Positions 18,546 through 27,462 of a stretch of DNA of 39,459 nucleotides are shown here, piece by piece. The position numbers and the translations under genes were made by a program. The stretch's first letter is position 1, and each line of letters starts with the position of its first letter. The stretch comes from Candidatus Bathyarchaeota archaeon (GTDB lineage Archaea > Thermoproteota > Bathyarchaeia > Bathyarchaeales > DTEX01). The notes under the pieces were generated by a model. It saw only the letters and a list, made by a program, of their open reading frames with translations, was not told where the DNA came from and made no database searches. The DNA lies in NCBI GenBank assembly GCA_018396655.1, contig JAGTQF010000009.1, positions 1 through 39,459 on the forward strand, written 5' to 3'.

Positions 18546-19634
18546 TTAGTCTTCTAGCTCTTTAAGTCTCTGGGGCAAGTATTTATCCACTACATGTGTT
18601 AGGCCATATCTTGAGAATGCCTCGAGCTCACATTTCTTCTGAATCTTCATGAAGACATTTATCTCTCTCTGCCAAAGCTCCTCCTTATACCTCGGGTCGC
18701 GCATAAGCTCATGTAGACGCTTAATGTCTATATCCTCGAGTTTATCGCTTGGCAACTTATAATTGATTATGTCTGAAGCCCAAACACCCGCCCACTTAGC
18801 ATCTGGCGTAGTCAGCTCCCTTATATGCGCAGCGTTCGCCGAGCCGGAAATGATAACCATGGCTATGTGCATACCCCATGGGTCAGCATCCGTGAAGATA
18901 TAAACTGGCAGACCTAGCTCCTGATTAAGCCTGCGGATAAAGTATCTTGTTGAGCGAGGAGCCTGACCTCTTAAGAAGACCAGTATAGCATTGAATCTCT
19001 CGTGAACCCTCTCCTCAATAAACCTAGTGAATAAGCCGCCCTTCTCTATGGCTATAACTTTATCAGCGCTTGTCTCTATGAATTCGGCCGATGTTAATGC
19101 TGGGCCAATCATTACACCATCCGGATGCGAGGTTAAGTTAAGGCGTTTTCCCTCATAATTTGGAATAGTATATTCTATCGTTAGGTCCCCGAAGACCGCT
19201 GAGCTCTCCTCAGGAAAAACATTAAAGTCCTCTCTAGTGCAGCCCAAAATGGTCTCTAAATCCGTGATTATATTGTCTGATTCATCTTGGTCTTGGAAGG
19301 ATATATCATATGCCTGTGCTGAATAGAAAACATCTCTTAATGTTGAAGTCTTCTGGTTTTGTGTTAGCTCGTGGGTGAAGAAAGCCATCCAAACCAGCTG
19401 AGCGAATGGCCTTAAATGTCTGATGTTACTTGCACTTCTCCTAACCTTCTTGTCGCCCAAAACATATTGCCTAAGCTCCGGGCTATAGTATATATTGTCT
19501 GTAGACCTGCTGGGCATAGTGATGCTTGGGAACATTCCCTTCTCTAACTGCTCATATAATTCGAGACCGAACTTCTCAAGTTTTGCGAGAACCTCCTTAC
19601 GTTTCTCCCTAGCTGAGAAACTAATCTTCCTCAA
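18546..19634 (-). CDS. top6A: DNA topoisomerase VI subunit A
   Basis: The DNA-cleaving subunit of type IIB topoisomerase, related to Spo11. It makes double-strand breaks through a phosphotyrosine link so that DNA can be decatenated and relaxed. The catalytic tyrosine is Tyr104 in LRDVFYSAQ, and the Toprim metal residues are Glu197 (AIEKGG), Asp249 and Asp251 (FTDADPWG). The length of 362 residues is normal for archaea. The TTG start overlaps the Top6B stop by 14 bp, consistent with coupled translation of the A2B2 partners. Confidence 0.97.
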   Translation of the reverse strand: MRKISFSAREKRKEVLAKLEKFGLELYEQLEKGMFPSITMPSRSTDNIYYSPELRQYVLGDKKVRRSASNIRHLRPFAQLVWMAFFTHELTQNQKTSTLRDVFYSAQAYDISFQDQDESDNIITDLETILGCTREDFNVFPEESSAVFGDLTIEYTIPNYEGKRLNLTSHPDGVMIGPALTSAEFIETSADKVIAIEKGGLFTRFIEERVHERFNAILVFLRGQAPRSTRYFIRRLNQELGLPVYIFTDADPWGMHIAMVIISGSANAAHIRELTTPDAKWAGVWASDIINYKLPSDKLEDIDIKRLHELMRDPRYKEELWQREINVFMKIQKKCELEAFSRYGLTHVVDKYLPQRLKELED

Positions 19635-21144
19635 GCCTTCTAGCCCTCCTTAAAATTTCGTTTATATCGGGCATTTTCTCCTTACCAGCCAGCCTAGTTG
19701 AGAATTCAGCTATTTTGGGCAAATATTTCGCGAATACTGAGAGGCGGGCTTTCTCACGCTTAACCCTCTCCTTCCTAGACAAATATATACCGAGCTGACG
19801 CGCAACATCCCTTATGCCATTAAGGATTTCACGGCTTACCTCAGGCCTATCAGCAATCATCTCCTTACCAACGGTCTTCCACGGAACCTTAGTGCTGCAT
19901 ATGTGGACTAGAACCGCGAAGGGCATTCCGGGCATCAACCCGTATTTCCTCCAGTTAATTGACTTAACAATTTTCCAGCTTACATCGCCAGACTCATCAT
20001 AAACCAAGGGAATTTTATTAGCAAATCTATATAGGACTATGTCCTCCCCGGATGGAACCTTACCACCATAGGCTATTCCAACCTCAACAATAAATGGATG
20101 GCCAGAGTATGCTGATGGCTTACGCTGGGTGACGGCCACAAACTCCGGCTCAAGCTCCTTCATTATACCCGCTTTAAGAATTTCCTCACCTAAAGGTGAG
20201 AGACAATTGGCGTCGGGGGGTAGAAACTCATTAAAATTCCTCATTGCCTGAACAAGCCTAACTATCTCTTCGGGCTTAAGTCTCCTCGGGTCAGCATCCT
20301 CTGGAAAACCGGCAAAATCAAGAAAACGTTGAGCTATGCGCTTACCAACTCTATGGAAATGCTCCTGCATAAAATCAAGAAGGGTTCTACATTTAGTTAC
20401 GCGTATTATTCGATATACCATTTCAACATCCACGCCGTGTGGATGAGGCAAAGTCTCTTTAGGTGGTGGTGGAAGGGTTAAAACGGTCCTCTCAAACTTA
20501 TATAATCGCCCTCTTGGGTCAACAAACGTTATGTTTGCGTATGGATTAACTATGGCTGTCTGCTTTAAATACTCTAAAATTTTTGGCATAGCTTTAGAAT
20601 AGTCCCCTTCTAAGCTTATCTCAACTATCGTGCCGTGCCATCTATCACTATTATCGTAGATTTTTCTATCCAAGATGATTGGACGGTTCCGCTCAATATC
20701 TATCATCAATGTATATTCGTATATTTTTGGCGCCCCAGTACTCGATATGACCTTGACGGGCCTATTGGTCGTTATCTGCCCATAGAGAATCGTCATAGTC
20801 CCACCTAAACCGAAAGTTCCACGGGACTGCTTCAGCTTATATTTTGAACTGAAGAGGAATTGGCAGAAGGCTAGGGGCACATAATCGGCTGGTATGCCCG
20901 AACCGTTATCCTCAACCCTTAGGACGAAAAGATTCTCATCTTCATTGTCATCTATAAATGACAATCGTATGTAAATGTCTGGTAGAATACCCAGGGGTTC
21001 GGTTGCATCAAGCGAATTCTCCATAAGCTCCCTAATCGCCGAAAAGATAGCCCTAACTGGATTCGCGAAGCCAGCTATCTCCTTATTCCTATAGAAGAAA
21101 TCAGCGGGGCTTATTTCCTGGAATGCTTGGTCTGCCACCCCCAC
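19621..21144 (-). CDS. top6B: DNA topoisomerase VI subunit B
   Basis: The ATPase subunit of topoisomerase VI, whose ATP-driven dimerisation drives strand passage. The GHKL fold is plain: N box with Glu42 and Asn43 (RELMENSLDA), G1 VEDNGSGIP (77-85) and G2 SRGTFGLGG (107-115). An H2TH-like middle domain (about 230-300) and transducer domain with the switch Lys region follow. The length of 507 residues is typical. The GTG start at 21144 has an AAGAGGAGAG ribosome site. It belongs to the RIO1-KH-Top6B-Top6A operon; the 70-bp gap after the KH gene holds no supportable gene. Confidence 0.97.
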   Translation of the reverse strand: MGVADQAFQEISPADFFYRNKEIAGFANPVRAIFSAIRELMENSLDATEPLGILPDIYIRLSFIDDNEDENLFVLRVEDNGSGIPADYVPLAFCQFLFSSKYKLKQSRGTFGLGGTMTILYGQITTNRPVKVISSTGAPKIYEYTLMIDIERNRPIILDRKIYDNSDRWHGTIVEISLEGDYSKAMPKILEYLKQTAIVNPYANITFVDPRGRLYKFERTVLTLPPPPKETLPHPHGVDVEMVYRIIRVTKCRTLLDFMQEHFHRVGKRIAQRFLDFAGFPEDADPRRLKPEEIVRLVQAMRNFNEFLPPDANCLSPLGEEILKAGIMKELEPEFVAVTQRKPSAYSGHPFIVEVGIAYGGKVPSGEDIVLYRFANKIPLVYDESGDVSWKIVKSINWRKYGLMPGMPFAVLVHICSTKVPWKTVGKEMIADRPEVSREILNGIRDVARQLGIYLSRKERVKREKARLSVFAKYLPKIAEFSTRLAGKEKMPDINEILRRARRLEED

Positions 21145-21213
21145 GCTCTCCTCTTCCCCTCTGGAAATAACCTAAAATCTTCAGGCATGTATTTATCTAT
21201 ATTCTTAACATGC

Positions 21214-21798
21214 TCATCCAGACCTAGGTAATAATGAGCTACCTTCCCACAGTTCGAAGCGTCTCTTCTTAAGCTCCTGCCTCCTCCTCTGTAGGAACTT
21301 GTAGACTGTTGAGTGCTCGCTGCCATTTATCAGCATGTTTACCGCCTCACGAGCTATACTAACCTGCTCAACATCACCTATTATCGCGATAGTATGCCCA
21401 TATATTGAGAGCAGCGCTCCGCTCATCTCTTCGATTATCTCCCTAGTTCTACCATCCCTACCAATTATTCTACCCCTAACCCTTCTTAGGTCAGATTCAG
21501 ATTTACCCAGGATATCCCTTAAGTCGATAATCTCAAGCATGTAATCCTCACTCTCCAAAAGCTTGAATGCTCTTTTAGGTGAAAAGCCTCTGCCAATCGC
21601 CAAAACCACATCTTTGGCCCTAAAAAGTAATGATGGGTCATCGGCATCCTTCCTTAAAGTTATTGTTACATCGCCAGTCTCGCTATCAATGTTTAGCTTA
21701 ACGGGTAGTTTTCTCTCTATATAATCTTTCACGCTACCCTCGGTCCCTATTAATACGCCAATTCTCTCCCTCGGTATCTTAACGAATAGCTGGCTCAC
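21214..21798 (-). CDS. KH-domain ribosome-assembly protein (Pno1/Dim2-like)
   Basis: A 194-residue protein with two KH domains whose RNA-binding GxxG loops are GTEG (18-21) and GRDG (113-116). It corresponds to the archaeal relative of eukaryotic Pno1/Dim2, which works with RIO1, Nob1 and aIF1A-like factors in maturing the small ribosomal subunit. That role is known for the family; here it is supported by the gene's place next to RIO1. It starts at GTG (21798), with GGTGAT (21804-21809 on the minus strand) 5 nt upstream, and overlaps the RIO1 stop by 20 bp. Confidence 0.94.
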   Translation of the reverse strand: MSQLFVKIPRERIGVLIGTEGSVKDYIERKLPVKLNIDSETGDVTITLRKDADDPSLLFRAKDVVLAIGRGFSPKRAFKLLESEDYMLEIIDLRDILGKSESDLRRVRGRIIGRDGRTREIIEEMSGALLSIYGHTIAIIGDVEQVSIAREAVNMLINGSEHSTVYKFLQRRRQELKKRRFELWEGSSLLPRSG

Positions 21799-22579
21799 CA
21801 GTAATCACCTTATATATATCTTCAACCTTAATCACATTTACACCAATCTTCAAGAAATACCTGTTTATATTTTCAAGGTCTCTGAGAAGAAATTGATTAG
21901 CATTAGGATGCTCAACTGGAACCGCCTGGGAGAAATCAAATAGAACCGGCCTCCCCTTCCAAACCATAACATTATATTCGCTTAGGTCGCCATGAACCAA
22001 ACCAGCATCCCTATAAAGTCTCTTAACATGTAAAATAATGCTACGATACATCCATTCTGGCCTCTTAAGTTCAACATCCTTCAAAAGTGGGGCGCTCACG
22101 CCACCCTTACCTATAAACTCCATTATGAGCACATTATTTTTTATGGCTATGGGGCGCGGGACTCTAACCTTAGCATCATAGGCTGAACTTAAATTTTTAA
22201 ACTCTTTTTGAGCCCAGAGAAAGACGAGACTCCTCAAATCTTTTTTAGCACCCTTAAATCTTGGGTCACCGAGAATATATGGAAGCCTACCCCGCCTAAA
22301 CTCCGCTGAAACCGTTAAAAAAATCTTTATGGCTATTTCCTCATCATTAGAATTTATTCCCCAATATACTCTTGATTCCTTCCCCGAATTGACAACACCA
22401 TAAATCTCCTTTATCAAACCACTATTCATGAAATCATATATCGTCATAAGAGTTGAGCGGTCAAAAACCTCCTCTAAAACCTCATACTCTTCGCTACGTT
22501 TCTCCTTCATCAGCTGCTCGATTTCATAGTTTTTTTCTTCACGCTCAAGTTTTTTACGCAATTTATTTTTAAGCGACAT
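21779..22579 (-). CDS. rio1: RIO1-type atypical serine protein kinase
   Basis: A cytoplasmic kinase/ATPase involved in late small-subunit maturation. From the ATG at 22579 it has 266 residues, with the nucleotide-loop segment NSGKESRVYWG, catalytic-site Lys85 (AIKIF), catalytic loop HGDLSEYN (196-203) and metal-binding DFS (215-217). The frame is open for 22 more residues, but that part is unlike the family. The chosen start MSLKNKLRKK has GAGAG upstream. It is the first gene of the RIO1-KH-Top6B-Top6A run. In many archaea aIF1A lies directly upstream; here a regulator-exporter cassette separates them. Confidence 0.95.
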   Translation of the reverse strand: MSLKNKLRKKLEREEKNYEIEQLMKEKRSEEYEVLEEVFDRSTLMTIYDFMNSGLIKEIYGVVNSGKESRVYWGINSNDEEIAIKIFLTVSAEFRRGRLPYILGDPRFKGAKKDLRSLVFLWAQKEFKNLSSAYDAKVRVPRPIAIKNNVLIMEFIGKGGVSAPLLKDVELKRPEWMYRSIILHVKRLYRDAGLVHGDLSEYNVMVWKGRPVLFDFSQAVPVEHPNANQFLLRDLENINRYFLKIGVNVIKVEDIYKVITGEPAIR

Positions 22580-22703
22580 GCTAATACTCTCAAGACGCAA
22601 CACTAATAAATATTTGGGTTGAGTCACCCTTAAAAACGCTCCCATTACATTTTATGCAAATCGATAAAATGCTCAGCAGATTTGCTAAACATAAACATTA
22701 TCA

Positions 22704-22733
22704 TGCAACGCTACATTTTTATGTAACGCTGCA
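22704..22733. promoter_or_regulatory. Palindromic operator overlapping the ArsR-gene promoter
   Basis: TGCAACGCTACAT (22704-22716) and ATGTAACGCTGCA (22721-22733) form a 30-bp imperfect palindrome around TTTT, with 11 of 13 positions pairing. It ends 9 bp before the ATG of the ArsR-type regulator, and its centre is about 25 nt upstream, where the TATA element of a leaderless transcript would lie. This suggests autorepression by blocking TBP/TFB. Confidence 0.65.
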
Positions 22734-22742
22734 AATAAACGT

Positions 22743-23342
22743 ATGATTGATATGAGAGATTTCATGATAATTAAGGATCCAGAAGTCGCAAAACTCTTTG
22801 CTGATGAATGCCGCAGAAGCATTCTACATAATCTTAGACATTTTGAAATGACCCCTTGCCAACTTGCTAAACTTTTAAATAAGAATGTTTCCTCAATAAT
22901 GCATCACCTTAACGCTTTAGAAAAAGCTGGTTTAGTGGAGCAAACTAAAAGTGTAATTAAAGGAAACCTGGTTGAGAGATACTACAGAGCTACAGCTAAG
23001 CATTTCATCATTTCTTATACGCTTAGTGAGGGGCTTGTTCCCGGATCTGAAGATATTGCCCAGTGGTCAAGGGAAATGTGTAGAAAAGCTGTTAAGGGAC
23101 TAGAGGCATTTGGCTTTAAATTAAGTGAAGAGAAGATTAGAGAGATGCTGGACCTTATAGAGAGATATTCGCATCTTGAACAAGCTGCTCGCGAGGAGAT
23201 TATTTCTCAATGCACTTCCCCTATACCAATCGAACATTCATCACTTAAGCTCCTCCTCTCATTTTTAACGGATTTAAGTCTTTATAGGAACCAAGAGTTT
23301 CTAGATGTCCTCAATAAATGTTGGAAGATATTGGAGGGGTGA
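22743..23342 (+). CDS. ArsR-type winged-helix transcriptional regulator
   Basis: A 199-residue regulator. Residues 13-90 form a winged helix with recognition-helix region TPCQLAKLLNKNVSSIMHHLNALEKAGLV and a wing ending VERYYRA. The helical C-terminal half is unassigned and may bind a ligand or dimerise; it contains no obvious CxC metal site. Its gene is first in a unit with two ABC exporter genes, the first starting 1 bp after its stop. A palindrome covers its presumed promoter, so it probably represses itself and the exporter until an effector binds. The effector is unknown. Confidence 0.88.
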   Translation: MIDMRDFMIIKDPEVAKLFADECRRSILHNLRHFEMTPCQLAKLLNKNVSSIMHHLNALEKAGLVEQTKSVIKGNLVERYYRATAKHFIISYTLSEGLVPGSEDIAQWSREMCRKAVKGLEAFGFKLSEEKIREMLDLIERYSHLEQAAREEIISQCTSPIPIEHSSLKLLLSFLTDLSLYRNQEFLDVLNKCWKILEG

Positions 23343-23343
23343 T

Positions 23344-25149
23344 ATGCATTTACTCTATAGATTATCAAAGTATATTTTTAGAAGATGGCATGCGCTTCTC
23401 TTGAGCATATTATGTATGCTAGCCTCAACTTATCTTCAGGTTTATATACCTAGGATATCGGGGGCTATAATAAGGAATATACTTGAAATGCGCGATTTCG
23501 GCACCCTCCTCTCCCTTGTTATACAATCGATAGTTTTAACTTGTTTTCTTGGAGTTATCTCTTTTCTTCAGCGATATGCAAACAGCTATTTCTCTCATAG
23601 GGTCATTTATGACGTAAGAAACGATTTGTATAAGGCCATCCAAAGACAATCATTTGCATTCTTTGATAGAACCGAAACTGGACAAATAATGTCCAGGGCT
23701 ACAACAGATATTGATAGAATAAGGGGATTTTTAGGCTTTCAAATAACATCACTTATAGGATCAATATTCCTCCTCGGCGGAATCATGCTCTCAATGCTCT
23801 CCATTAGTTTGGAACTTACACTTTTCTGTTTTTCTATCACGCCGTTATTAGTAATCATCTTCGTGTTCTTTGGGAAAAGGGTTAGAGACATTACACATAA
23901 AGCCAGAGAGCAATATGGCGTTTTAACCTCAGTCTTATGGGAGAATGTTTCAGGCATAAGAACGATCCGCTCACTCGCAGCCGAAGACCAAGAGAAACAA
24001 AAATTCTACGATTTAAACAAGTCATATTATCAAAGTATGCTTCAAGCGGTCAGGCTCAGATCTATATTCATACCTTTATCTGCTCTTGTAAGTGGCTCAA
24101 TAACAGCTTTCATTTACTGGTATGGTGGGCTACAAGTTATTGGGAATAAGCTTACAATAGACCAGCTGTTTGTATTTAGCGCGTATGCAGCCATGTTAAC
24201 CCAGCCAATCTCAAGAATGGGCGATGTATGGAGTAGCTATCAAAGGATGGCGGCCGCTGGGAAAAGAGTATTTGAAGTAATTGATGCTACACCAGATGTG
24301 AAGGATAAACCAGGCGCCATAGAGATGCCGCAAATTAAGGGGCACGTAGTGTTTGATAATGTCTCTTTTGGCTATGATAACAATCATTTAATCCTTAAAA
24401 ATGTGAGATTCGAGGTTAAACCAGGAGAGACAGTAGCTCTTCTTGGACCTACCGGTTCAGGCAAAAGCACTATAATACGATTAATACCCAGATTTTATGA
24501 TCCCACTTCCGGGAGAATATTAATCGATGGATATGATATTAGGGATGTGAAGATTGATTCTCTCAGGAGACAGATAGGGATAGTTTCCCAAGAAATATTT
24601 CTGTTTAATGCAACTATAAAGGATAATATAGCGTTTGGAAAACCCAATGCGACGATGGACGAGATTATAAATGTTGCAAAGGCTGCTAAAGCGTATGATT
24701 TTATAATGCAGCTCCCTCAGGGCTTTAATACCGTTGTTGGTGAGGGGGGTATAACTTTATCAGGTGGGCAAAGGCAAAGGATTGCGATAGCCAGGGCATT
24801 GCTTATGAACCCAAGGATTTTAATACTTGATGATTCAACATCCAGCGTTGATGTGGATACGGAGCATGAAATACAGCAAGCATTAAACATGCTAATGAAG
24901 GGCAGAACCACATTTATTATTACGCAGAGACTTTCCACTATCAGAAACGCTGATAAAATTATAGTACTGAATAATGGCGAAATAGTTGAGGAGGGGACGC
25001 ATGAGTCGCTTATGAAGAAGAAAGGGCTTTACTATAGAATTTATCAGTCGCTTTTTGATATGCAAGGAGAAAAATCGCTTCCCGAATTAAAGGAAGGAGA
25101 TACGAAAGTAATTGAGGGAGGTTTTTCCAGAGATGGCTCTCTGGCATAG
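23344..25149 (+). CDS. ABC exporter half-transporter A (degenerate ATP site)
   Basis: A 601-residue half-transporter: six transmembrane helices (about 10-295) followed by an ATPase. Walker A GPTGSGKS is at 368-375 and the signature LSGGQ at 472-476 is canonical. The residue after Walker B is Asp497 (LDDSTSS) instead of the catalytic Glu, and the switch His is Gln528 (IITQRLST). This is the pattern of the degenerate-site subunit in heterodimeric exporters such as TM287/288. The ATG at 23344 is preferred over the TTG/ATG frame opening at 23305 because GGAGGGGTGAT (23333-23343) leads directly into it. It is coupled to the ArsR regulator upstream and overlaps its partner by 17 bp. Confidence 0.92.
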   Translation: MHLLYRLSKYIFRRWHALLLSILCMLASTYLQVYIPRISGAIIRNILEMRDFGTLLSLVIQSIVLTCFLGVISFLQRYANSYFSHRVIYDVRNDLYKAIQRQSFAFFDRTETGQIMSRATTDIDRIRGFLGFQITSLIGSIFLLGGIMLSMLSISLELTLFCFSITPLLVIIFVFFGKRVRDITHKAREQYGVLTSVLWENVSGIRTIRSLAAEDQEKQKFYDLNKSYYQSMLQAVRLRSIFIPLSALVSGSITAFIYWYGGLQVIGNKLTIDQLFVFSAYAAMLTQPISRMGDVWSSYQRMAAAGKRVFEVIDATPDVKDKPGAIEMPQIKGHVVFDNVSFGYDNNHLILKNVRFEVKPGETVALLGPTGSGKSTIIRLIPRFYDPTSGRILIDGYDIRDVKIDSLRRQIGIVSQEIFLFNATIKDNIAFGKPNATMDEIINVAKAAKAYDFIMQLPQGFNTVVGEGGITLSGGQRQRIAIARALLMNPRILILDDSTSSVDVDTEHEIQQALNMLMKGRTTFIITQRLSTIRNADKIIVLNNGEIVEEGTHESLMKKKGLYYRIYQSLFDMQGEKSLPELKEGDTKVIEGGFSRDGSLA

Positions 25150-27001
25150 AGGCCCACCCCTTTATGTTGGTGAAGTTAAATTTGAGAGGAAAATTCCCAC
25201 AAGAATTCTACTCTTAAGACTACTGAAATACATTACGCCATATAAAAGGGAAGTTACTCTTACGCTTATCGCAATTATTGCATCTTCAATATCAAATATG
25301 ATTAGCCCATATATTTTGGGAAGAGAGATAATAGCGAAGTATATTCTCCGGGCTGACCTAGCTGGTTTACAGATAGTAATCCTTGTTTTTCTAGGTTTTC
25401 TGGTTTTGGGCTGGATTGCAAATATGGTACGCACATATCTGGTGGGTAAAATAGGCGAAAACATGCTCTTCCAAATGCGTTCAGAACTCTTTAATCATCT
25501 GCAAACGTTATCCTTCAGCTTCTTTGATCGATGGAACATTGGGGATATAGTTTCACGAGTAACTAATGACACTGATTCTATAGGAGAGGCTTTCACTGAG
25601 GGTGTTATTCATGTTTTAAGCGATATAATGAGTTTAACCCTGGTTATTGGAATGATGCTTGCAGTAAATGTTCAGTTAACCCTCGCTTCAATGGTTACCA
25701 TTCCACTTTTAATTGTCTCTACACTTATTTTTCAATCAAAATTCAGAACTGTTTTTAGAGTGACTAGGGAAAAGATATCTCAAGTGACATCAAAGCTTGA
25801 GGAAAGCTTGTCGGGTATAAGAGAGATAAAGTCTTTCAATAAGGAGCGCGATTTTATAGAGGATTTTCAGAAAGTGAATTTAGAAACAATGCAAGCAAAT
25901 ATACGAGCAGCAAAGATTCAAGGAGCCTTCTTTCCAACAGTGCAGGTTATCCAAGCAATTGGAAGCGGCATCGTGATGATTTATGGTGGTATATTAGCAT
26001 TTAACGGCGCATTAGGTTCCATTGAAGATGCTGTAGGAACACTGGTGACATTTCTACTATATGTTCAAACCTTCTTTAGGCCTATACAGGAGCTAACAAA
26101 CTTTTATGCGATTATTCAATCAGCTTTAGCGGCTGCAGAAAGAATATTTGAACTCTTAGATATTCAGCCAGAGGTAAAAGATTCAGAAAATGCCATTGAG
26201 ATGCCGCCAATTAAAGGTGAAATAACTTTTGAAAATGTAACGTTTGGATACGACCCCAATCATCCAGTAGTTAATAACATCAGTTTTAAAATCAATCCAA
26301 AAGAAACCATAGCGCTAGTTGGTCCAACAGGTGCTGGAAAGAGTACAATTGTCAAACTTCTCTGTAGATTTTATGATCCACAACAAGGCTCAATAAAAAT
26401 TGATGGATATGATATAAGGATGTTTACGCAGAAGTCTCTGCGCAAGCAGATGGGAATAATTCTCCAGGAAACTCTATTATTCTCTGGAACAATAAAAGAT
26501 AACATTAGATATGGAAAACCTGATGCCACGGATGAGGAAGTGATAAATGCCGCGAAAGCCGTGGGAGCACATGAGTTTATAATGAATCTTCCAAATGGCT
26601 ATGAAACTAAGGTTGGCGAGAAGGGTCTTGGGCTATCCTTTGGGCAGAAGCAGCTTATTGCATTTGCGCGCGCAATACTCAAAGACCCGGCTATCTTAAT
26701 CATGGATGAGGCTACATCCAGCATAGACCCATATACTGACCTTTTAATTAGGAAGGCGATGAGGACTTTGTTAAAGGATAGGACGGCCATTATAATTGCC
26801 CATAGGCTCTCGACCGTTAGGGATGCTGATAGAATTCTTGTAATAAATAATGGAAGAATAGTTGAGGAGGGAAGCCATGAGGAGCTCATCAAGAGGAAAG
26901 GGCTTTATTATCGTCTCTATCAAATGCAGTTTAAGGACGTTGAATCTCTTAGTAAACCAGTAATAGGGAATGAGGAGATATCCTCAATCTCACGGAAATG
27001 A
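25133..27001 (+). CDS. ABC exporter half-transporter B (catalytic ATP site)
   Basis: A 622-residue partner of the preceding gene with six transmembrane helices and an ATPase. Walker A GPTGAGKS is at 397-404; the catalytic Glu526 (MDEATSS) and switch His557 (IAHRLST) are intact, but the signature is LSFGQ (501-505) rather than LSGGQ. The defects of the two subunits complement each other exactly, so one composite site is active and one is degenerate. The frame begins at a TTG at 25112; the ATG at 25133, preceded by GGGAGG, is preferred. The substrate is not evident; drug, lipid or peptide export are all family options. Confidence 0.92.
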   Translation: MALWHRGPPLYVGEVKFERKIPTRILLLRLLKYITPYKREVTLTLIAIIASSISNMISPYILGREIIAKYILRADLAGLQIVILVFLGFLVLGWIANMVRTYLVGKIGENMLFQMRSELFNHLQTLSFSFFDRWNIGDIVSRVTNDTDSIGEAFTEGVIHVLSDIMSLTLVIGMMLAVNVQLTLASMVTIPLLIVSTLIFQSKFRTVFRVTREKISQVTSKLEESLSGIREIKSFNKERDFIEDFQKVNLETMQANIRAAKIQGAFFPTVQVIQAIGSGIVMIYGGILAFNGALGSIEDAVGTLVTFLLYVQTFFRPIQELTNFYAIIQSALAAAERIFELLDIQPEVKDSENAIEMPPIKGEITFENVTFGYDPNHPVVNNISFKINPKETIALVGPTGAGKSTIVKLLCRFYDPQQGSIKIDGYDIRMFTQKSLRKQMGIILQETLLFSGTIKDNIRYGKPDATDEEVINAAKAVGAHEFIMNLPNGYETKVGEKGLGLSFGQKQLIAFARAILKDPAILIMDEATSSIDPYTDLLIRKAMRTLLKDRTAIIIAHRLSTVRDADRILVINNGRIVEEGSHEELIKRKGLYYRLYQMQFKDVESLSKPVIGNEEISSISRK

Positions 27002-27031
27002 ATATATTTTAAACGAAACCAATCGGATTGC

Positions 27032-27340
27032 TCACTCAATAGTTAAGAGACCCATCTTCCTCAAATGCTCAGCTTGCCCCTTTGTGTAACGCCAAATTAT
27101 ATCTCCGCGCGTTTCATATTGGAAATCCCATGGTGATACCAGAACGACATCGCCAACTCTTATCCAGAATCTACGTTTCAGTTTTCCTCTTATGCGGCAT
27201 ATACGCTCATGTCCATCTTGGCATTTAACTAGCACTCTATCATAGCCGAGCAGTTTCATAGCTATCCCTAGAACATCGCTTCCGGAGGGAAGCACTAGCT
27301 CATCCATCTCCTCCTCGCTGATGACCTTCTTCTTACCCAA
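27032..27340 (-). CDS. eif1A: Translation initiation factor aIF1A
   Basis: The archaeal counterpart of eIF1A/IF1, which binds the A site of the small ribosomal subunit during initiation. Its 102 residues comprise a charged N-terminal tail, the OB-fold core (about 22-85; GYDRVLVKCQDGHERICRIRGKLKRR... region), and a C-terminal helix. The typical RVGDVVLVSPWDFQ segment is present. It starts at TTG (27340). MoeA lies upstream on the same strand after 122 bp, with a TATA-like TATTTAAGC in the gap. The exporter cassette converges on it and ends 30 bp away. Confidence 0.96.
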   Translation of the reverse strand: MGKKKVISEEEMDELVLPSGSDVLGIAMKLLGYDRVLVKCQDGHERICRIRGKLKRRFWIRVGDVVLVSPWDFQYETRGDIIWRYTKGQAEHLRKMGLLTIE

Positions 27341-27462
27341 TCAGATACCCCAGGGAATTCTTCAGTATTTGAGACTTACTCTTATTCCCAAATATTAAAA
27401 TCGTGCTTAAATACATTACACTACCCTATACATTATGAAAAATTTAGACGCTCATAAGTGAT

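Noticed and set aside
21111-21326. 71-codon open frame bridging the KH and Top6B genes
   Set aside because: It overlaps both genes out of frame, and the composition is not protein-like beyond the 70-bp gap.
22656-22685. GCAAATC/GATTTGC inverted repeat upstream of RIO1
   Set aside because: Only 7-bp arms with a 16-bp gap; could be a second operator but too weak to list as a feature.
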